64,000 bases of DNA from Bacteroidales bacterium H5 (GCA_001701225.1 DAAQ01000003.1:1-64000), one strand, 5' to 3'. Numbered from the stretch's first letter, positions 7,555 through 17,432 are shown. Translations and numbers: made by a program. Notes: generated by a model not told the origin, from the letters alone.

Positions 7555-8589
7555 ATGAAAGAACGTATCCTTGTCACGGGTGGCATGGGCTATATTGGCT
7601 CGCACACCGTGGTCGAACTGCAACAGGCCGGCTATCCGGTAGTGATCATCGACAATCTCTCCAACTCGAGCCCCGATGTGATTGACGGCATCGAGCGTAT
7701 CACAGGCATCCGTCCCGACTTTTTCGAGGGTGACTGCACGGACATCGACACACTCAGGAAACTCTTCGCCGAGTATCCCGACATCAAGGGCATCATCAAT
7801 TTCGCTGCCTCGAAGGCTGTGGGCGAGAGCGTCCAGAAGCCGATACTCTACTATCGCAACAACCTCAACACCCTTCTCAACCTGCTTGACCTCATGGGAC
7901 CTGCCGGGGTCAAGGGTATCGTGTTCTCGTCGTCGTGCACCGTCTATGGCGAGCCCGACGAGAATCCTGTCACCGAGGCTGCTCCCATCAAGAAGGCCAC
8001 ATCACCCTACGGCAATACCAAGCAAATCTCCGAGGAGATAATCACCGACGTCATCAACGCCGGGGCACCCTTCAAGAGCGTCATCCTGCGCTATTTCAAC
8101 CCCGTGGGCGCACATCCCACCGCCGAGATCGGCGAGCTCCCTAACGGCGTTCCCCAGAACCTTGTGCCTTACCTGACACAGGCTGCCATGGGCATACGCA
8201 AGGAACTGAGCGTGTTCGGCGACGACTACAACACTCCTGACGGCTCGTGCATACGCGACTATATCAATGTCGTCGACCTGGCAAAGGCGCATGTCATCGC
8301 CGTCGAGCGCATGCTCGAGAACAAGAGCGATGCCAAGATCGAGATCTTCAACCTCGGCACAGGCAACGGTGTGTCGGTGCTCGAGCTCATCAAGACCTTC
8401 GAGGAGGTCACCGGTGTCAAGGTACCCCACAAGATTGTGGGACGCCGCGAGGGTGACATCGAGAAGGTGTGGGCTAACCCCGCGTATGCCAACGAGGTGC
8501 TGGGCTGGAAGGCCGATACGTCGCTGGCCGACACCATGCGCTCGGCATGGGCCTGGCAGCTCCGTCTGCGCGAGCGTGGCGTGATGTGA
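7555..8589 (+). CDS. galE: UDP-glucose 4-epimerase
   Basis: Interconverts UDP-glucose and UDP-galactose in the cytoplasm. The protein is 344 residues, the usual length. The NAD-binding GGMGYIGSH is at the N-terminus, the SSSCTVYG Ser/Thr strand and catalytic YGNTK (Tyr-x3-Lys) follow, and RYFNPVGAH and a late RREGD substrate site are present. The ATG at 7555 (MKERILVTGG) is chosen over the TTG at 7546. It follows glsB by 14 bp and may share its transcript. With the alpha-galactosidase at 22559 it would feed galactose use, though the genes are unlinked. Confidence 0.95.
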   Translation: MKERILVTGGMGYIGSHTVVELQQAGYPVVIIDNLSNSSPDVIDGIERITGIRPDFFEGDCTDIDTLRKLFAEYPDIKGIINFAASKAVGESVQKPILYYRNNLNTLLNLLDLMGPAGVKGIVFSSSCTVYGEPDENPVTEAAPIKKATSPYGNTKQISEEIITDVINAGAPFKSVILRYFNPVGAHPTAEIGELPNGVPQNLVPYLTQAAMGIRKELSVFGDDYNTPDGSCIRDYINVVDLAKAHVIAVERMLENKSDAKIEIFNLGTGNGVSVLELIKTFEEVTGVKVPHKIVGRREGDIEKVWANPAYANEVLGWKADTSLADTMRSAWAWQLRLRERGVM

Positions 8590-8617
8590 TGCGGTTTACC
8601 CATATCCGGCACAGATA

Positions 8618-9391
8618 ATGACAGACAACGAACTTAAAGAACTCCTTGATGCAGAGGCGGCGAGAATCAACTCGCCGTCTTTTGCTGAGGAGGATCCCGT
8701 GCAGTTTCCCCGCCTGTACGACCGTCTCGAGGATATAGAGATTGCTGCTCTCCTTGCGTCGTCGATAGCCTGGGGCAACCGTCGCATGATATGCCGCGAC
8801 GCCTCGAGGATGATGGCCCTGATGGATCATCAGCCCTATAATTATGTCATGGACGAGGGGTATGAGGATCTTGACGACGGCGGCAACATACACCGCACTT
8901 TCTTCAACCGCCATTTCAAATACTATTGCCGCGGGCTGCGGTCGATATATGCCGCCCACGGCTCACTGCTGGGATTTGCCCGCGCGATTGACATAGCCTC
9001 GTCCGAGGTACCCGCGTGGCGTCTTGCCGAGGGCATGAACGGTTGCCTCGACATGGCCAACCGCCCGGCCTCCGATGCCTCTGTCGCGTCGAGATGTCTG
9101 CCTCAGAACCTCCAGACCACCGCACTCAAGCGTCTCAATATGGCGCTGAGGTGGCTGGTGCGCGATGACGGCATCGTGGACCTCGGTGTATGGGACTGCA
9201 TCACCCCGGCACAGCTCTACATCCCGCTTGACGTACATGTAGGCAATACGTCGCGCGAGCTCGGACTGCTCACCCGCAAGGCTGCCGACAGGCGTGCTGT
9301 GATAGAGCTGACCGACAAGCTCAGGCAATTCAATCCGCAGGATCCGACCATATATGATTTCGCCCTCTTCGGCATAGGCATGAAGCTATGA
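8618..9391 (+). CDS. TIGR02757 (DUF2400) family protein
   Basis: A 257-residue soluble protein. EDPVQFPRLYDRLEDIEIAAL, LLASSIAWGNRRMI, and TPAQLYIPLDVHVGNTSRELGLL are hallmarks of the TIGR02757 family, widespread in Bacteroidetes and some proteobacteria and distantly similar to helix-hairpin-helix DNA glycosylases. No biochemical function is established. It starts a tightly packed run: its stop overlaps the B3/B4 gene by 4 bp (ATGA). Confidence 0.85.
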   Translation: MTDNELKELLDAEAARINSPSFAEEDPVQFPRLYDRLEDIEIAALLASSIAWGNRRMICRDASRMMALMDHQPYNYVMDEGYEDLDDGGNIHRTFFNRHFKYYCRGLRSIYAAHGSLLGFARAIDIASSEVPAWRLAEGMNGCLDMANRPASDASVASRCLPQNLQTTALKRLNMALRWLVRDDGIVDLGVWDCITPAQLYIPLDVHVGNTSRELGLLTRKAADRRAVIELTDKLRQFNPQDPTIYDFALFGIGMKL

Positions 9392-10053
9392 GAATACTGT
9401 TCGACGATTCAATACGCGCCGCCGCTCCCGGGCTGCTCGTGGTGACGGTCGAGGCTGATGTCGAGAATCCGCCCACCTCAGACGCATTGTGGCACATGAT
9501 TGAACGTGCCGCTGAGAGCATCGCATCCGTGACCGCATTAAGTGACGTCAACCGACGTCCTGCCATCCGTGCCACGCGCGAGGCCTACAAGACACTGGGC
9601 AAGGAGCCCAACCGCTACCGCCCGTCGGCCGAGGCGCTGACACGCCGTGTGGTCAAAGGGATGGGGCTCTACCGCATAGACACCCTTGTCGACCTCATAA
9701 ACCTCATCTCGCTGCAGAGCGGTTACTCTATCGGCGGTTTTGACCTCGACAGGATTCAGGGCGACACACTTACCCTCGGGGTAGGGCGCGAGGGCGAACC
9801 GTTCGATGCAATCGGACGCGGTCCCCTCAACATAGCCTCTATGCCGGTCTACCGCGACAGCATCGGAGGTATCGGGACACCTACCAGTGACAATGAGCGC
9901 ACCAAACTCGGCCCGGACACCCGACGTCTGCTGATGTGTATAAACATCTATGGCGAGGAGATGCCTGCCGACGAGACCGTAGCTCTCACTGTCGCCCTGC
10001 TCGGCGAGTTTGCCTCGGCCACAAACATCAATATCCAGTATCACAGACCATGA
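9388..10053 (+). CDS. B3/B4 tRNA-binding domain protein
   Basis: A 221-residue stand-alone B3/B4 domain, the fold found in the beta subunit of phenylalanyl-tRNA synthetase. Recognisable segments are ATREAYKTLGKEPNRYRPSA, RRVVKGMGLYRIDTLVDLIN, SGYSIGGFDLDRI and TSDNERTKLGPDTR. Stand-alone members are proposed to edit or bind mischarged tRNA or amino acids; this is not proven here. It sits between TIGR02757 and the YrdC gene with 4-bp ATGA overlaps on both sides, so it is translationally coupled in a four-gene operon with a tRNA-modification enzyme, which fits a tRNA-related role. Confidence 0.85.
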   Translation: MRILFDDSIRAAAPGLLVVTVEADVENPPTSDALWHMIERAAESIASVTALSDVNRRPAIRATREAYKTLGKEPNRYRPSAEALTRRVVKGMGLYRIDTLVDLINLISLQSGYSIGGFDLDRIQGDTLTLGVGREGEPFDAIGRGPLNIASMPVYRDSIGGIGTPTSDNERTKLGPDTRRLLMCINIYGEEMPADETVALTVALLGEFASATNINIQYHRP

Positions 10054-10619
10054 AGAGCCTCAAGATGTATCCCACCAGCCTCAATGACCGCTATCTCGAC
10101 GAGGCTGTCGATGTCCTCAGGGCCGGGGGCATCATAATCTATCCCACTGACTCGCTCTATGCCCTGGGATGTGACGCCCTCAACAACCGTGCCATCGAGG
10201 CGCTGTGCAAGGTCAAGGGGCTCGACCCCCGCAAGCATACCCTCTCGGTGGTGTGTTCCGACCTCTCGATGGCCAGCGAGTATGCCCGCATAGACAATGA
10301 GGCGTTCAGGATACTGCGTCGCAATCTGCCCGGGCCGTTCACCTTTATCCTTCCGGCCGCGACAACGTTGCCAAAGGTCTTCAAGGGGCGCCGCAATGTG
10401 GGGATACGTGTGCCGGACTCTACTATAGCCCGCGCGCTGGCCGAAAGGCTCGGACACCCCATGCTGTCGACCTCTGTCGAGGAAGGGGTGGAGTATGACC
10501 GCGTGGCCGCGCTGATGATAGACGGCGGAGAGGCCGACGGGACACCCTCGGCTGTGGTCGACATCACCGACAGCCGGTCGCCCGAGATAGTGCGCGAGGG
10601 TAAATTAGAGCTGCAATGA
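10050..10619 (+). CDS. L-threonylcarbamoyladenylate synthase (YrdC/TsaC/Sua5)
   Basis: Makes threonylcarbamoyl-AMP for t6A37 of ANN-decoding tRNAs. The protein is 189 residues from ATG 10050 (MKSLKMYPTSLNDRY). LRAGGIIIYPTDSLYALGCD, CKVKGLDPRKHTLSVVC and LPGPFTFILPA are the conserved YrdC core, and a PSAVVDIT segment lies near the end. It has YrdC-only length, without the extra Sua5 domain. An upstream in-frame ATG at 9936 lies inside the B3/B4 gene and is rejected in favour of the ATGA junction at 10050-10053. The same kind of junction joins it to the next gene. Confidence 0.9.
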   Translation: MKSLKMYPTSLNDRYLDEAVDVLRAGGIIIYPTDSLYALGCDALNNRAIEALCKVKGLDPRKHTLSVVCSDLSMASEYARIDNEAFRILRRNLPGPFTFILPAATTLPKVFKGRRNVGIRVPDSTIARALAERLGHPMLSTSVEEGVEYDRVAALMIDGGEADGTPSAVVDITDSRSPEIVREGKLELQ

Positions 10620-11548
10620 GGGCCGTGCGTGTATCGCCCGGAGAGTACGGGCAGATTTTCCACTCGCCGTCGCATCTCTATAACTCGGTGGCCTTCAACG
10701 AACTCAACAGGCATAAGTGCGACGACATACATTATGTGACACTCTGCGACGATCGCGGACGTGTGCGTTTCGGCATCATATTGGGACAGAAGGGAGATGT
10801 GCTCAAATCTCCTTTCTCCGCGCCGTTCGGGGGCATCGAGGCCAACGGGCGGCAGAAGGCCGCGCAGTATGTCGAGGCAGCCGGAGCATTAGCCGGTTAT
10901 TGGGCCGGAGGGATGCGGATAACATTGCCGCCCCTTGTCTATGACTGTGACGCCCATGTGTCAAAGCAGCTCCTCGCGCTGCAGTCGTTCGGAGGCCGTA
11001 TAGGCTATTGTGACTACAATTATCATTTCTGTCTCGCGCATTTTGACGACGGCTACAGGGCGCGCCTCGACTGCAAGGTCAGGAACACGCTCACTGTTGC
11101 CATGGCGCAGGGATTTGAGGTAGAGGTCACAACCTCTGCATCGCCCGACGCAATCCGTGATGCACACGCTGTCATTGCTGTCAACCACTCCGAACACGGC
11201 TATCCGCTGCACATGAGTGCTGATGATGTCATCGCGACATCGCACATAATCCTGGTCGATACTTTTGTCATACGCAAAGATAGCGACGCGGTAGCGTCGG
11301 CCATTGTCTATCACAATACCCCGCGGAGCCTTCAGCTGATATACTGGGGCGACATTGCCGCCGCCCGCTCCATGCGGCCTATGAATTTCCTTGCATACAG
11401 CATATTCGCTCACTATCACGAGTCAATGCCCGATGGCATTTTTGACCTTGGGCCCTCGTCGTCAGACGGGATTCCTGCCATAGGACTGTGCAATTTCAAG
11501 GAAGGCCTCGGATGCACTGTGACACCCAAGGCCTCGGTTATACTCTGA
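10616..11548 (+). CDS. FemAB/GNAT-like acyltransferase of unknown substrate
   Basis: A 310-residue protein with duplicated GNAT-like architecture: GRVRFGIILGQKGDVLKSPFSAPFGGI in the N half; ARLDCKVRNTLTVAMAQGFEVEV, then ASAIVYHNTPRSLQLIYWGD and MNFLAYSIFAHY in the C half. This layout resembles FemAB-type aminoacyl or acyl transferases, which often act on cell-wall or lipid precursors. No signal peptide. It is the last gene of the 8618-11548 operon and overlaps tsaC by ATGA. The substrate is unknown. Confidence 0.6.
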   Translation: MRAVRVSPGEYGQIFHSPSHLYNSVAFNELNRHKCDDIHYVTLCDDRGRVRFGIILGQKGDVLKSPFSAPFGGIEANGRQKAAQYVEAAGALAGYWAGGMRITLPPLVYDCDAHVSKQLLALQSFGGRIGYCDYNYHFCLAHFDDGYRARLDCKVRNTLTVAMAQGFEVEVTTSASPDAIRDAHAVIAVNHSEHGYPLHMSADDVIATSHIILVDTFVIRKDSDAVASAIVYHNTPRSLQLIYWGDIAAARSMRPMNFLAYSIFAHYHESMPDGIFDLGPSSSDGIPAIGLCNFKEGLGCTVTPKASVIL

Positions 11549-11563
11549 TATATTTGTGCGGGG

Positions 11564-12910
11564 CTATTCCCCGTCGTTGGCATCCTTGAGCTGCTTGGAG
11601 GCCTTGATGCCGAGGGCCTTGAGGTCGTTGGCGCGCTTGCGCAGCGACCCGGTGCCGTTGGTCAGCTTGGTCATGGCGTCGGTATGTGCCTTGCGGGCCG
11701 AGACAAGGGCCTTGTCGATCTTCTCCATATCAGAGACAAAATCCACAAACTTGTCATACATCTTTCCGGCATCCTCGGCAATGCGGATGGCGTTCTTCGT
11801 CACCTTGTCGCGGCTCCACAGCTGTGCTATCAGGCGCAGACCCGAGACGAGATGGGTGGGGGAGACTATCAGGATGTTGCGGTCGTAGGCATACTGCCAC
11901 AGCGCGCCGTCTATCCTCATGGCTGCCATATAGGCCGGCTCGTTGGGTATGAACATCATCACGAAGTCGAGCTGGTCCGAGCCGATGAATTCCTGATATT
12001 TCTTCTTCGACAGCTTGTCGACATGGCTCTTCACAGAAAGGACATGGCGGTCGCCCGCGCTCTTGCGCACGGCAGGGTCGTCGGTATTGGCATAGTCGAG
12101 GAACGCTTTCAGTGACACCTTCGAGTCGATGATGACGCAGCGTCCGTCGGGATATTTCACCACCACGTCGGGCCTCAGTGCGCCCCCGTCCTCCTTGAGC
12201 ATGGTGTTGCCGTCGGCATCGGCGGTCGACTGCACGAAATACTCCTCGCCCCTGATGAGGCCGCTTTTCTCGAGTATGGACTCAAGCACCATCTCGCCCC
12301 AGTCGCCCTGTACTGAATTGTTACCCTTGAGAGCCTGGGTCAGCTCGCGGGCCTCGCGCGATATTGTGTCGTTGACATTGACGAGGCTTGCTATGGCCTT
12401 TTCGAGCGAGAATCTCTCGCGCGCCTCCGAGGAGTATGCCTCTGTCACGGCTTTGCGGAAATCGTCTATATTGTCCTTGAGGGGAGCCAGTATGCGGGTA
12501 AGCCTTTCCTCACTCTCGGCCTTGAAATCGGCTGAGTTGCGGTGCATTATCTCTGTGGCCAGATTCGAGAACTGTGCCCTGAGCATCTCCTCGTTGCGGA
12601 CACGCTCTTCCTCAAAGTGTGCCATCGAGGCTTCGAGTGCGCTACGCCGCCTTTCGGAATCCATGAGTGCGCAACGTGTCTGTTCGAGACTTTGGGATGT
12701 GGTGGTCAGGGACTCTTGCAGCGACGCCACCTCACGCACCGATGCCGCGAGCTCGGCACGTACCGTCGAGAGGGCTTTCTCATTCTCGAGGGCCAAGGCT
12801 GTCTCGCGTCCGTTGAGCTGCGCCACCTGCGATGTGAGGCGGAAGATACGAACAAGTGCTGCCCCCGCGACCGCGGCGAGCAGCACACAGACAATAGTCA
12901 ATACTGTCAC
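11564..12910 (-). CDS. rmuC: DNA recombination protein RmuC
   Basis: A 448-residue protein. An N-terminal membrane segment (MTVLTIVCVLLAAVAGAALV) is followed by a coiled coil (~25-190) and the RmuC nuclease-like domain: VQGDWGEMVLESILEKSGL, YPDGRCVIIDSKVSLKAFLDY, and LIAQLWSRDKVTKNAIRIAEDAGKMYDKF. In E. coli RmuC limits inverted-repeat rearrangements. The gene converges with the preceding operon with only 15 bp between. Its own upstream region (12911-13253) shows no clear Bacteroidetes promoter box. Confidence 0.93.
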   Translation of the reverse strand: MTVLTIVCVLLAAVAGAALVRIFRLTSQVAQLNGRETALALENEKALSTVRAELAASVREVASLQESLTTTSQSLEQTRCALMDSERRRSALEASMAHFEEERVRNEEMLRAQFSNLATEIMHRNSADFKAESEERLTRILAPLKDNIDDFRKAVTEAYSSEARERFSLEKAIASLVNVNDTISREARELTQALKGNNSVQGDWGEMVLESILEKSGLIRGEEYFVQSTADADGNTMLKEDGGALRPDVVVKYPDGRCVIIDSKVSLKAFLDYANTDDPAVRKSAGDRHVLSVKSHVDKLSKKKYQEFIGSDQLDFVMMFIPNEPAYMAAMRIDGALWQYAYDRNILIVSPTHLVSGLRLIAQLWSRDKVTKNAIRIAEDAGKMYDKFVDFVSDMEKIDKALVSARKAHTDAMTKLTNGTGSLRKRANDLKALGIKASKQLKDANDGE

Positions 12911-13253
12911 TGCAGTCCTCAGTTAAGGATGATACCCCCAAGATTGACGGAGTTGGGCATATATGTATATGCGCGTGCCACCTGGCGTATGCGCTCTATG
13001 GTGATGCGGGCGGGTGAATACATCCTGGACTTGGTGTCCGTGCCGGATACTGCGGGTTGGGGTGGGGTAGAAATTTTTGTCATAGGCAGACAGGGGTTGG
13101 TTAATGTTGATGAATGGGGTTGATTACAGTTGTTCAGTCGTATGTGAGAGGTGTGTTTCGCGCCTCCGTAAATATAACGAATCCCCGTGCCGATATATTG
13201 CCGCCGTGACAAAAAATAACCGGTCACTTTTTCAAGTGACCGGCCTTGCGGGG
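12911..13253. other. Intergenic region without a gene
   Basis: These 343 bp between rmuC and tRNA-His hold no supportable coding frame on either strand. Apart from the tRNA-His terminator at 13220-13243, I see nothing in it. Confidence 0.6.
13220..13243 (-). terminator. Terminator of tRNA-His
   Basis: A 10-bp stem, CCGGTCACTT with its complement at 13234-13243, is followed on the minus strand by TTATTTTTT. It lies 10 nt past the tRNA. Confidence 0.8.
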
Positions 13254-13328
<75 letters not shown>

Positions 13329-13349
13329 ATCTTTCTTGGTTTTGCGCTG

Positions 13350-13381
13350 CAAAGTTAGGCATTATTTCCGAACCGACCAAA
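13350..13381 (-). promoter_or_regulatory. tRNA-His promoter
   Basis: The minus strand reads TTTG (13378-13381), 20 nt, TAACTTTG (13350-13357), then CAGCGCAAAACC. This is a full match to the Bacteroidetes consensus. Confidence 0.8.
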
Positions 13382-13513
13382 TAAAATCGCATAAATTTTC
13401 ACATTATTTTATATTGCTCTGATATTCAGCTGACTTTTTGACGTGCCGGAAATCGTCTATCTGGAAGGATGCTTAATAGATGTTAGATAATGGTAAAGAG
13501 CAGAATTTTTTAG

Positions 13514-13521
13514 TAATTTTG
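13514..13521 (+). promoter_or_regulatory. -7 box before the LruC lipoprotein gene
   Basis: TAATTTTG stands 69 nt before the ATG at 13591. No clear -33 TTTG is seen at the right spacing. Confidence 0.45.
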
Positions 13522-13590
13522 CGACCATCTACCTTAAATACATCAACATAAGTAATCTACAGACTGTCCATACTGTACCAAAAACACATT

Positions 13591-16500
13591 ATGCACAACA
13601 GAAAACATCTGGCAGTGTTGGCTGCCCTGTGCTTCTCGTTTTCGGCGTGTCAGGTCGACCGGATAGAGATACCCGAGGAGGAGCTGTTTACCCGCGAGTT
13701 CATAAAGAGCTTCGGCATTATTTCGTCTGACCAGGACTGGAGTGTCCTGAAGCGGGCATCGGTCAAGGTGTCTGTGCCGGGGACTACAGACGTGAGGATT
13801 CTTGCCCAGGTCGATGGCAAGACACAGTTGCTGGCCCATTATTCGGGTGTGAGCGGCTCACGCGAACTTGAGTTCGACTGCCCCAAGCAGACCGAATATG
13901 TCCTTGTCAAGACCCCGGCCAATTTCGAGCGTGTCCCCCTCGGGGGAGAGTTCCGCGTCGGTGCCCCCTCGAGAGCCATAGACGGTGACGACAATATATT
14001 GGGTTACACCATAGAGGATGGCTATTATTGGGGGAACAAATATGTACACGGCATATATCGCAAGCTTCCAGAGGGAGATGCGAGAAATATGGTTGATGCG
14101 GAGATTGTCGCGGATTTCAGTTTCATATCCACCGGCAAACCTTTTGTTTTCTATCCTATTTATTGGCAGACGGGTGGTGATGACATACTCGGGGTCTATT
14201 GGTATGAAAACGGCGAGATGAAGACTAAAGACCTATTCAGTAACAAGACCACTGTTAAAGGCGAGGATGGAGAGGAGATTAAATATCATAATATATATCG
14301 CCGTACCACCTTGGGCTCAGACCTTGGGATTACAAGTAGAATTCCGGCAGACGGTGCTGTGGATCAGCCAACTGATGGTGTGATAATCTTGGACTTTAAT
14401 CGACAAGTCAAGATACGTGCGTCCCATCAGGCTACCATTTCATCGGGAACATTGTCAGTACCCGCCCTCTCGGAAGATAACATGTCTGTGACATATGTTT
14501 ATTCGGGGGCTACGCCTGGTACCGAAGTTACATTCTGGGTCAATGGCGGCTCCTTCGAGGCCATAGATAATACTGAGGGTGACCTTAAGACCGCCATGAA
14601 TCAGACTTATTCATACAAGTTCACAATCAAGGATACACCCCGTTCCCGCTGGACAGCCGTCACCTATGAGAGCTCCTCATATGATGTCTCGGCAGGCGTT
14701 GTAGGAACAATCACCATGACATTCGACTCGGATGTCAGCATCGGCACAGGCAATGTCACTCTGACTGCCGAATCGGGTGATGCAGCTGTTGTGGGCACAG
14801 CCAGCGTGTCAGGCAAAACAGTGACCATGCCATATAGTGGAGCTTCGCTCGACACATCATATACAATCGCAATCCCCGATGGCTTTCTGAAAGGTACGGA
14901 TGGCAGAAATGTCATCCTCGAGGGTTTTGAAAAAAATGGCAAGAATGTCATGAAGACTCCGGGACGCAAGTATGACGAAGCAGTGAATGCCGAATTTTCA
15001 GTTACATATGACAAGGACGGCAAAGTACTCACGGAGAGCGGCACCTCAGTCGTAAAATCTGCCGAAATCGTGGATGCGGTAATACTATATCCGGAAGCCA
15101 ATAAAGGTAATGTCAAGGTTACCACAGACGGTGTCGGAAGCCTGAGTTATGATGTCATCGGATCTGCAAATACGACAATACTGTCGCCTGTATTCGGACT
15201 ACGGACAAAGGTCTCAAAATCTGTGAGTGGAGTTGTTTCGGAAAGCAATATTGATGGGACTGGATATGCAATTCTTGGGATACAACCAAAGCAAGACCTG
15301 ATGTTTACTGTGTATGCATTCAGGGCTGGCAATGATGGTGATAAACCCAACTATCCTCAGATATGGGATAATGACAATGAATGTCAGGTGGAGAATCGGT
15401 ATCACTCATATGCAAATTGTGATGTTGATGTGAAGGGTAAAACTGAAATCTGGACTAAGTATACCATCACGGCTCTTTTAAGAAAAGACGGCAACTATAT
15501 GCTGTTCGCGAATCCGGGCTCGCAGGGATGTATCTGCGGTCTGTCGTATCAACTCCCTACGGACGAGGTTGAATTCGGTTCTGTGACCTATACTAATGAC
15601 ATAGGAGTAACGAATGTTCGGTCGCGTGCATCGTCTGACGGGGGAGATTCCGGCCTCGGCACCAATGGCAAGATTCCCGATTTCTATCTGAACGGAGAAA
15701 CACCTGAATCGCATGATTTTGTAAGAAGTGACGGCACACAAGGCAAGGCTATTCTTGAAAATGATGAGGTGCTGACACACCGTATCTCGTTTACTCTGAA
15801 GGAGGGCGTGATATTCGGTTTCTATCTCCGCAATGAAAGTGGTGCTGATAACATAACTAACCATGACGGTATAATCGTTCCTCATACAAGCTATTCACTG
15901 TCATCTCTAAACCAGGAAATGCCCAATACATTATTCAACAATCTTTCGGGCTCTTCTGCTTCCAAATATTTCACAAAAGGTTGGGGCACATCTAATCCTG
16001 GTGGCCCTGACGGTGAGTATCATGGCAAGTTGAACGGTAAGGATGGCAAGAGGGTTGAGGTTCCCGAAAACCGCAAATACTCGACTGCCTCGACCTATAC
16101 TGTCAGGATTAACGGTCAGGAGATGCGCTATTTCAGTTTTGAGGACTGGGTGGACTATGATTTCAATGACATCGTCTTCATGGTCGCTCCCGAGAGTACT
16201 GACACTGAGATAGTAGACAACGAGGTCGACACCAATCCGTATATCTATGCTGTCGAAGACCTTGGCGCGACTACGACCTCGGACATAGACTTCAATGACA
16301 TCGTGTTTGCTGTCGAGCATGTCTCGGGCAGTGATGCAGCCTTCGTCACCATGCTTGCCGCGGGTGGTACACTAAAGGCTCACCTCTATTATAAAGGCCT
16401 CGAGATAGGCAATGGATTCGGCGAGATAGTGGCCGGACCGCATGTTGGGACTGATAAGGCCCTTGGCCATGTCAATGACTGGTTTGGTGTGGATACCCAT

Positions 16501-16953
16501 AATGTTACTGTCAATGTAGGTGGTGGAGTTCAGACCGGATTCGGCGCCCTCACCACGGTCAGGATTCCGGTAGAGGAGGATTTCTCTCTGGTTGGAAAAT
16601 TGGAAGGAGACATAAGCCGGGAGAACGGATTTTTTGTCGAGATAGAACGCGAGGACGGCAGGACCACGCAGATAACACGTCCCGACCATAAGGGTGAGGC
16701 TCCGCAGATGATAATCCTCCCCGGCACATGGCACTGGCCGCTTGAGCGTGTGGCTATCTCGGAAGCATATCCCGGCGGTATAAACTATGACGGGACGTAT
16801 CTCCCATCGTTCCAGGAATGGGTCACTAAGGGCGATGGTTTCGGCTTCCAGTCTATAGACTGGTACAAGACTGCTAAAGACGGAACCGTGATGCGGCATG
16901 CCTGGAACGGCTCGGAGGCCGCCCGCGACTATTACAGCAAGCAAAATAATTGA
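13591..16953 (+). CDS. LruC-domain outer-surface lipoprotein with Ig-like repeats
   Basis: A 1120-residue exported lipoprotein: MHNRKHLAVLAALCFSFSAC ends in a lipobox Cys20. Residues ~245-350 and ~355-455 are two Ig-like (Big_5/SwmB-like) repeats, each with a GT(L/V)..V.YVYSGA-type strand pattern. The C-terminal ~300 residues are the LruC domain (DUF4842): RYFSFEDWVDYDFNDIVFMV followed by a second TTSDIDFNDIVFAVEH, an Asp-rich, probably Ca-binding motif. The family is common on the Bacteroidetes surface; its role is unknown, adhesion or glycan contact being a guess. The gene stands alone with its own promoter box and terminator. Confidence 0.8.
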   Translation: MHNRKHLAVLAALCFSFSACQVDRIEIPEEELFTREFIKSFGIISSDQDWSVLKRASVKVSVPGTTDVRILAQVDGKTQLLAHYSGVSGSRELEFDCPKQTEYVLVKTPANFERVPLGGEFRVGAPSRAIDGDDNILGYTIEDGYYWGNKYVHGIYRKLPEGDARNMVDAEIVADFSFISTGKPFVFYPIYWQTGGDDILGVYWYENGEMKTKDLFSNKTTVKGEDGEEIKYHNIYRRTTLGSDLGITSRIPADGAVDQPTDGVIILDFNRQVKIRASHQATISSGTLSVPALSEDNMSVTYVYSGATPGTEVTFWVNGGSFEAIDNTEGDLKTAMNQTYSYKFTIKDTPRSRWTAVTYESSSYDVSAGVVGTITMTFDSDVSIGTGNVTLTAESGDAAVVGTASVSGKTVTMPYSGASLDTSYTIAIPDGFLKGTDGRNVILEGFEKNGKNVMKTPGRKYDEAVNAEFSVTYDKDGKVLTESGTSVVKSAEIVDAVILYPEANKGNVKVTTDGVGSLSYDVIGSANTTILSPVFGLRTKVSKSVSGVVSESNIDGTGYAILGIQPKQDLMFTVYAFRAGNDGDKPNYPQIWDNDNECQVENRYHSYANCDVDVKGKTEIWTKYTITALLRKDGNYMLFANPGSQGCICGLSYQLPTDEVEFGSVTYTNDIGVTNVRSRASSDGGDSGLGTNGKIPDFYLNGETPESHDFVRSDGTQGKAILENDEVLTHRISFTLKEGVIFGFYLRNESGADNITNHDGIIVPHTSYSLSSLNQEMPNTLFNNLSGSSASKYFTKGWGTSNPGGPDGEYHGKLNGKDGKRVEVPENRKYSTASTYTVRINGQEMRYFSFEDWVDYDFNDIVFMVAPESTDTEIVDNEVDTNPYIYAVEDLGATTTSDIDFNDIVFAVEHVSGSDAAFVTMLAAGGTLKAHLYYKGLEIGNGFGEIVAGPHVGTDKALGHVNDWFGVDTHNVTVNVGGGVQTGFGALTTVRIPVEEDFSLVGKLEGDISRENGFFVEIEREDGRTTQITRPDHKGEAPQMIILPGTWHWPLERVAISEAYPGGINYDGTYLPSFQEWVTKGDGFGFQSIDWYKTAKDGTVMRHAWNGSEAARDYYSKQNN

Positions 16954-16977
16954 CGGCTTTAAAACCTTAATTTTGAG

Positions 16978-17015
16978 AAACCCCGGCATCGCGGACGAGC
17001 GATACCGGGGTTTTT
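16978..17015 (+). terminator. Terminator of the LruC lipoprotein gene
   Basis: AAACCCCGG with ATCGC on one arm and the complement on the other (one A-C mismatch), then TTTTT. It lies 24 nt after the stop. Confidence 0.8.
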
Positions 17016-17097
17016 CTGTGCAATGCGGTTAAAATAGCGATACACCCTTATGTCAAGATATTATATTGTAAGGTGAAGTTTTTCCGTCTTATGCCCC

Positions 17098-17395
17098 CCG
17101 GCCGCGAAGCGGCGATATGTGGAAAGCCCCACATCGAGCCGTGTGCCGGGATAGCCCCTCAGGGCGTACATCCTGCACACGGCGATGGTGTGGGGTTTGC
17201 ATACCGACATAAAGACGGGCCTCGAAGAGGTCCATTAATCACATACAGAGCCTTATGACAAATGGCATCCGCGAGAATGCCGGAATTAAAGGACCTCTCC
17301 GAGGCCCCGTAGTCATAATCCCGGTTTCCCCCACACCATCGCCCTGCGGGCTCGATGCGGGGCTTTCCACATATCGCCGCTTTGCGGCTGGTATT
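17098..17395. repeat. ~290-bp imperfect palindrome, MITE-like repeat
   Basis: The outer arms (about 17098-17140 and 17350-17395) are nearly perfect complements over ~40 bp, sharing GCGGCGATATGTGGAAAGCC. The inner arms (GGCGATGGTGTGGGG, GGCCTCG-AGAGGTCC) continue the palindrome to a central ~45 bp. Short frames across it are by-products of the repeat. It fills most of the 480-bp space between the LruC and GH105 genes. No transposase and no clear target duplication are visible. Confidence 0.7.
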
Positions 17396-17432
17396 TAACA
17401 GTATTTCTCTATGTGCCAGGTAGTTCTTGCTG

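Noticed and set aside
12129..12926. 265-codon frame opposite rmuC
   Set aside because: Shadow: Ser/Arg-rich composition without any motif, against a complete RmuC on the other strand.
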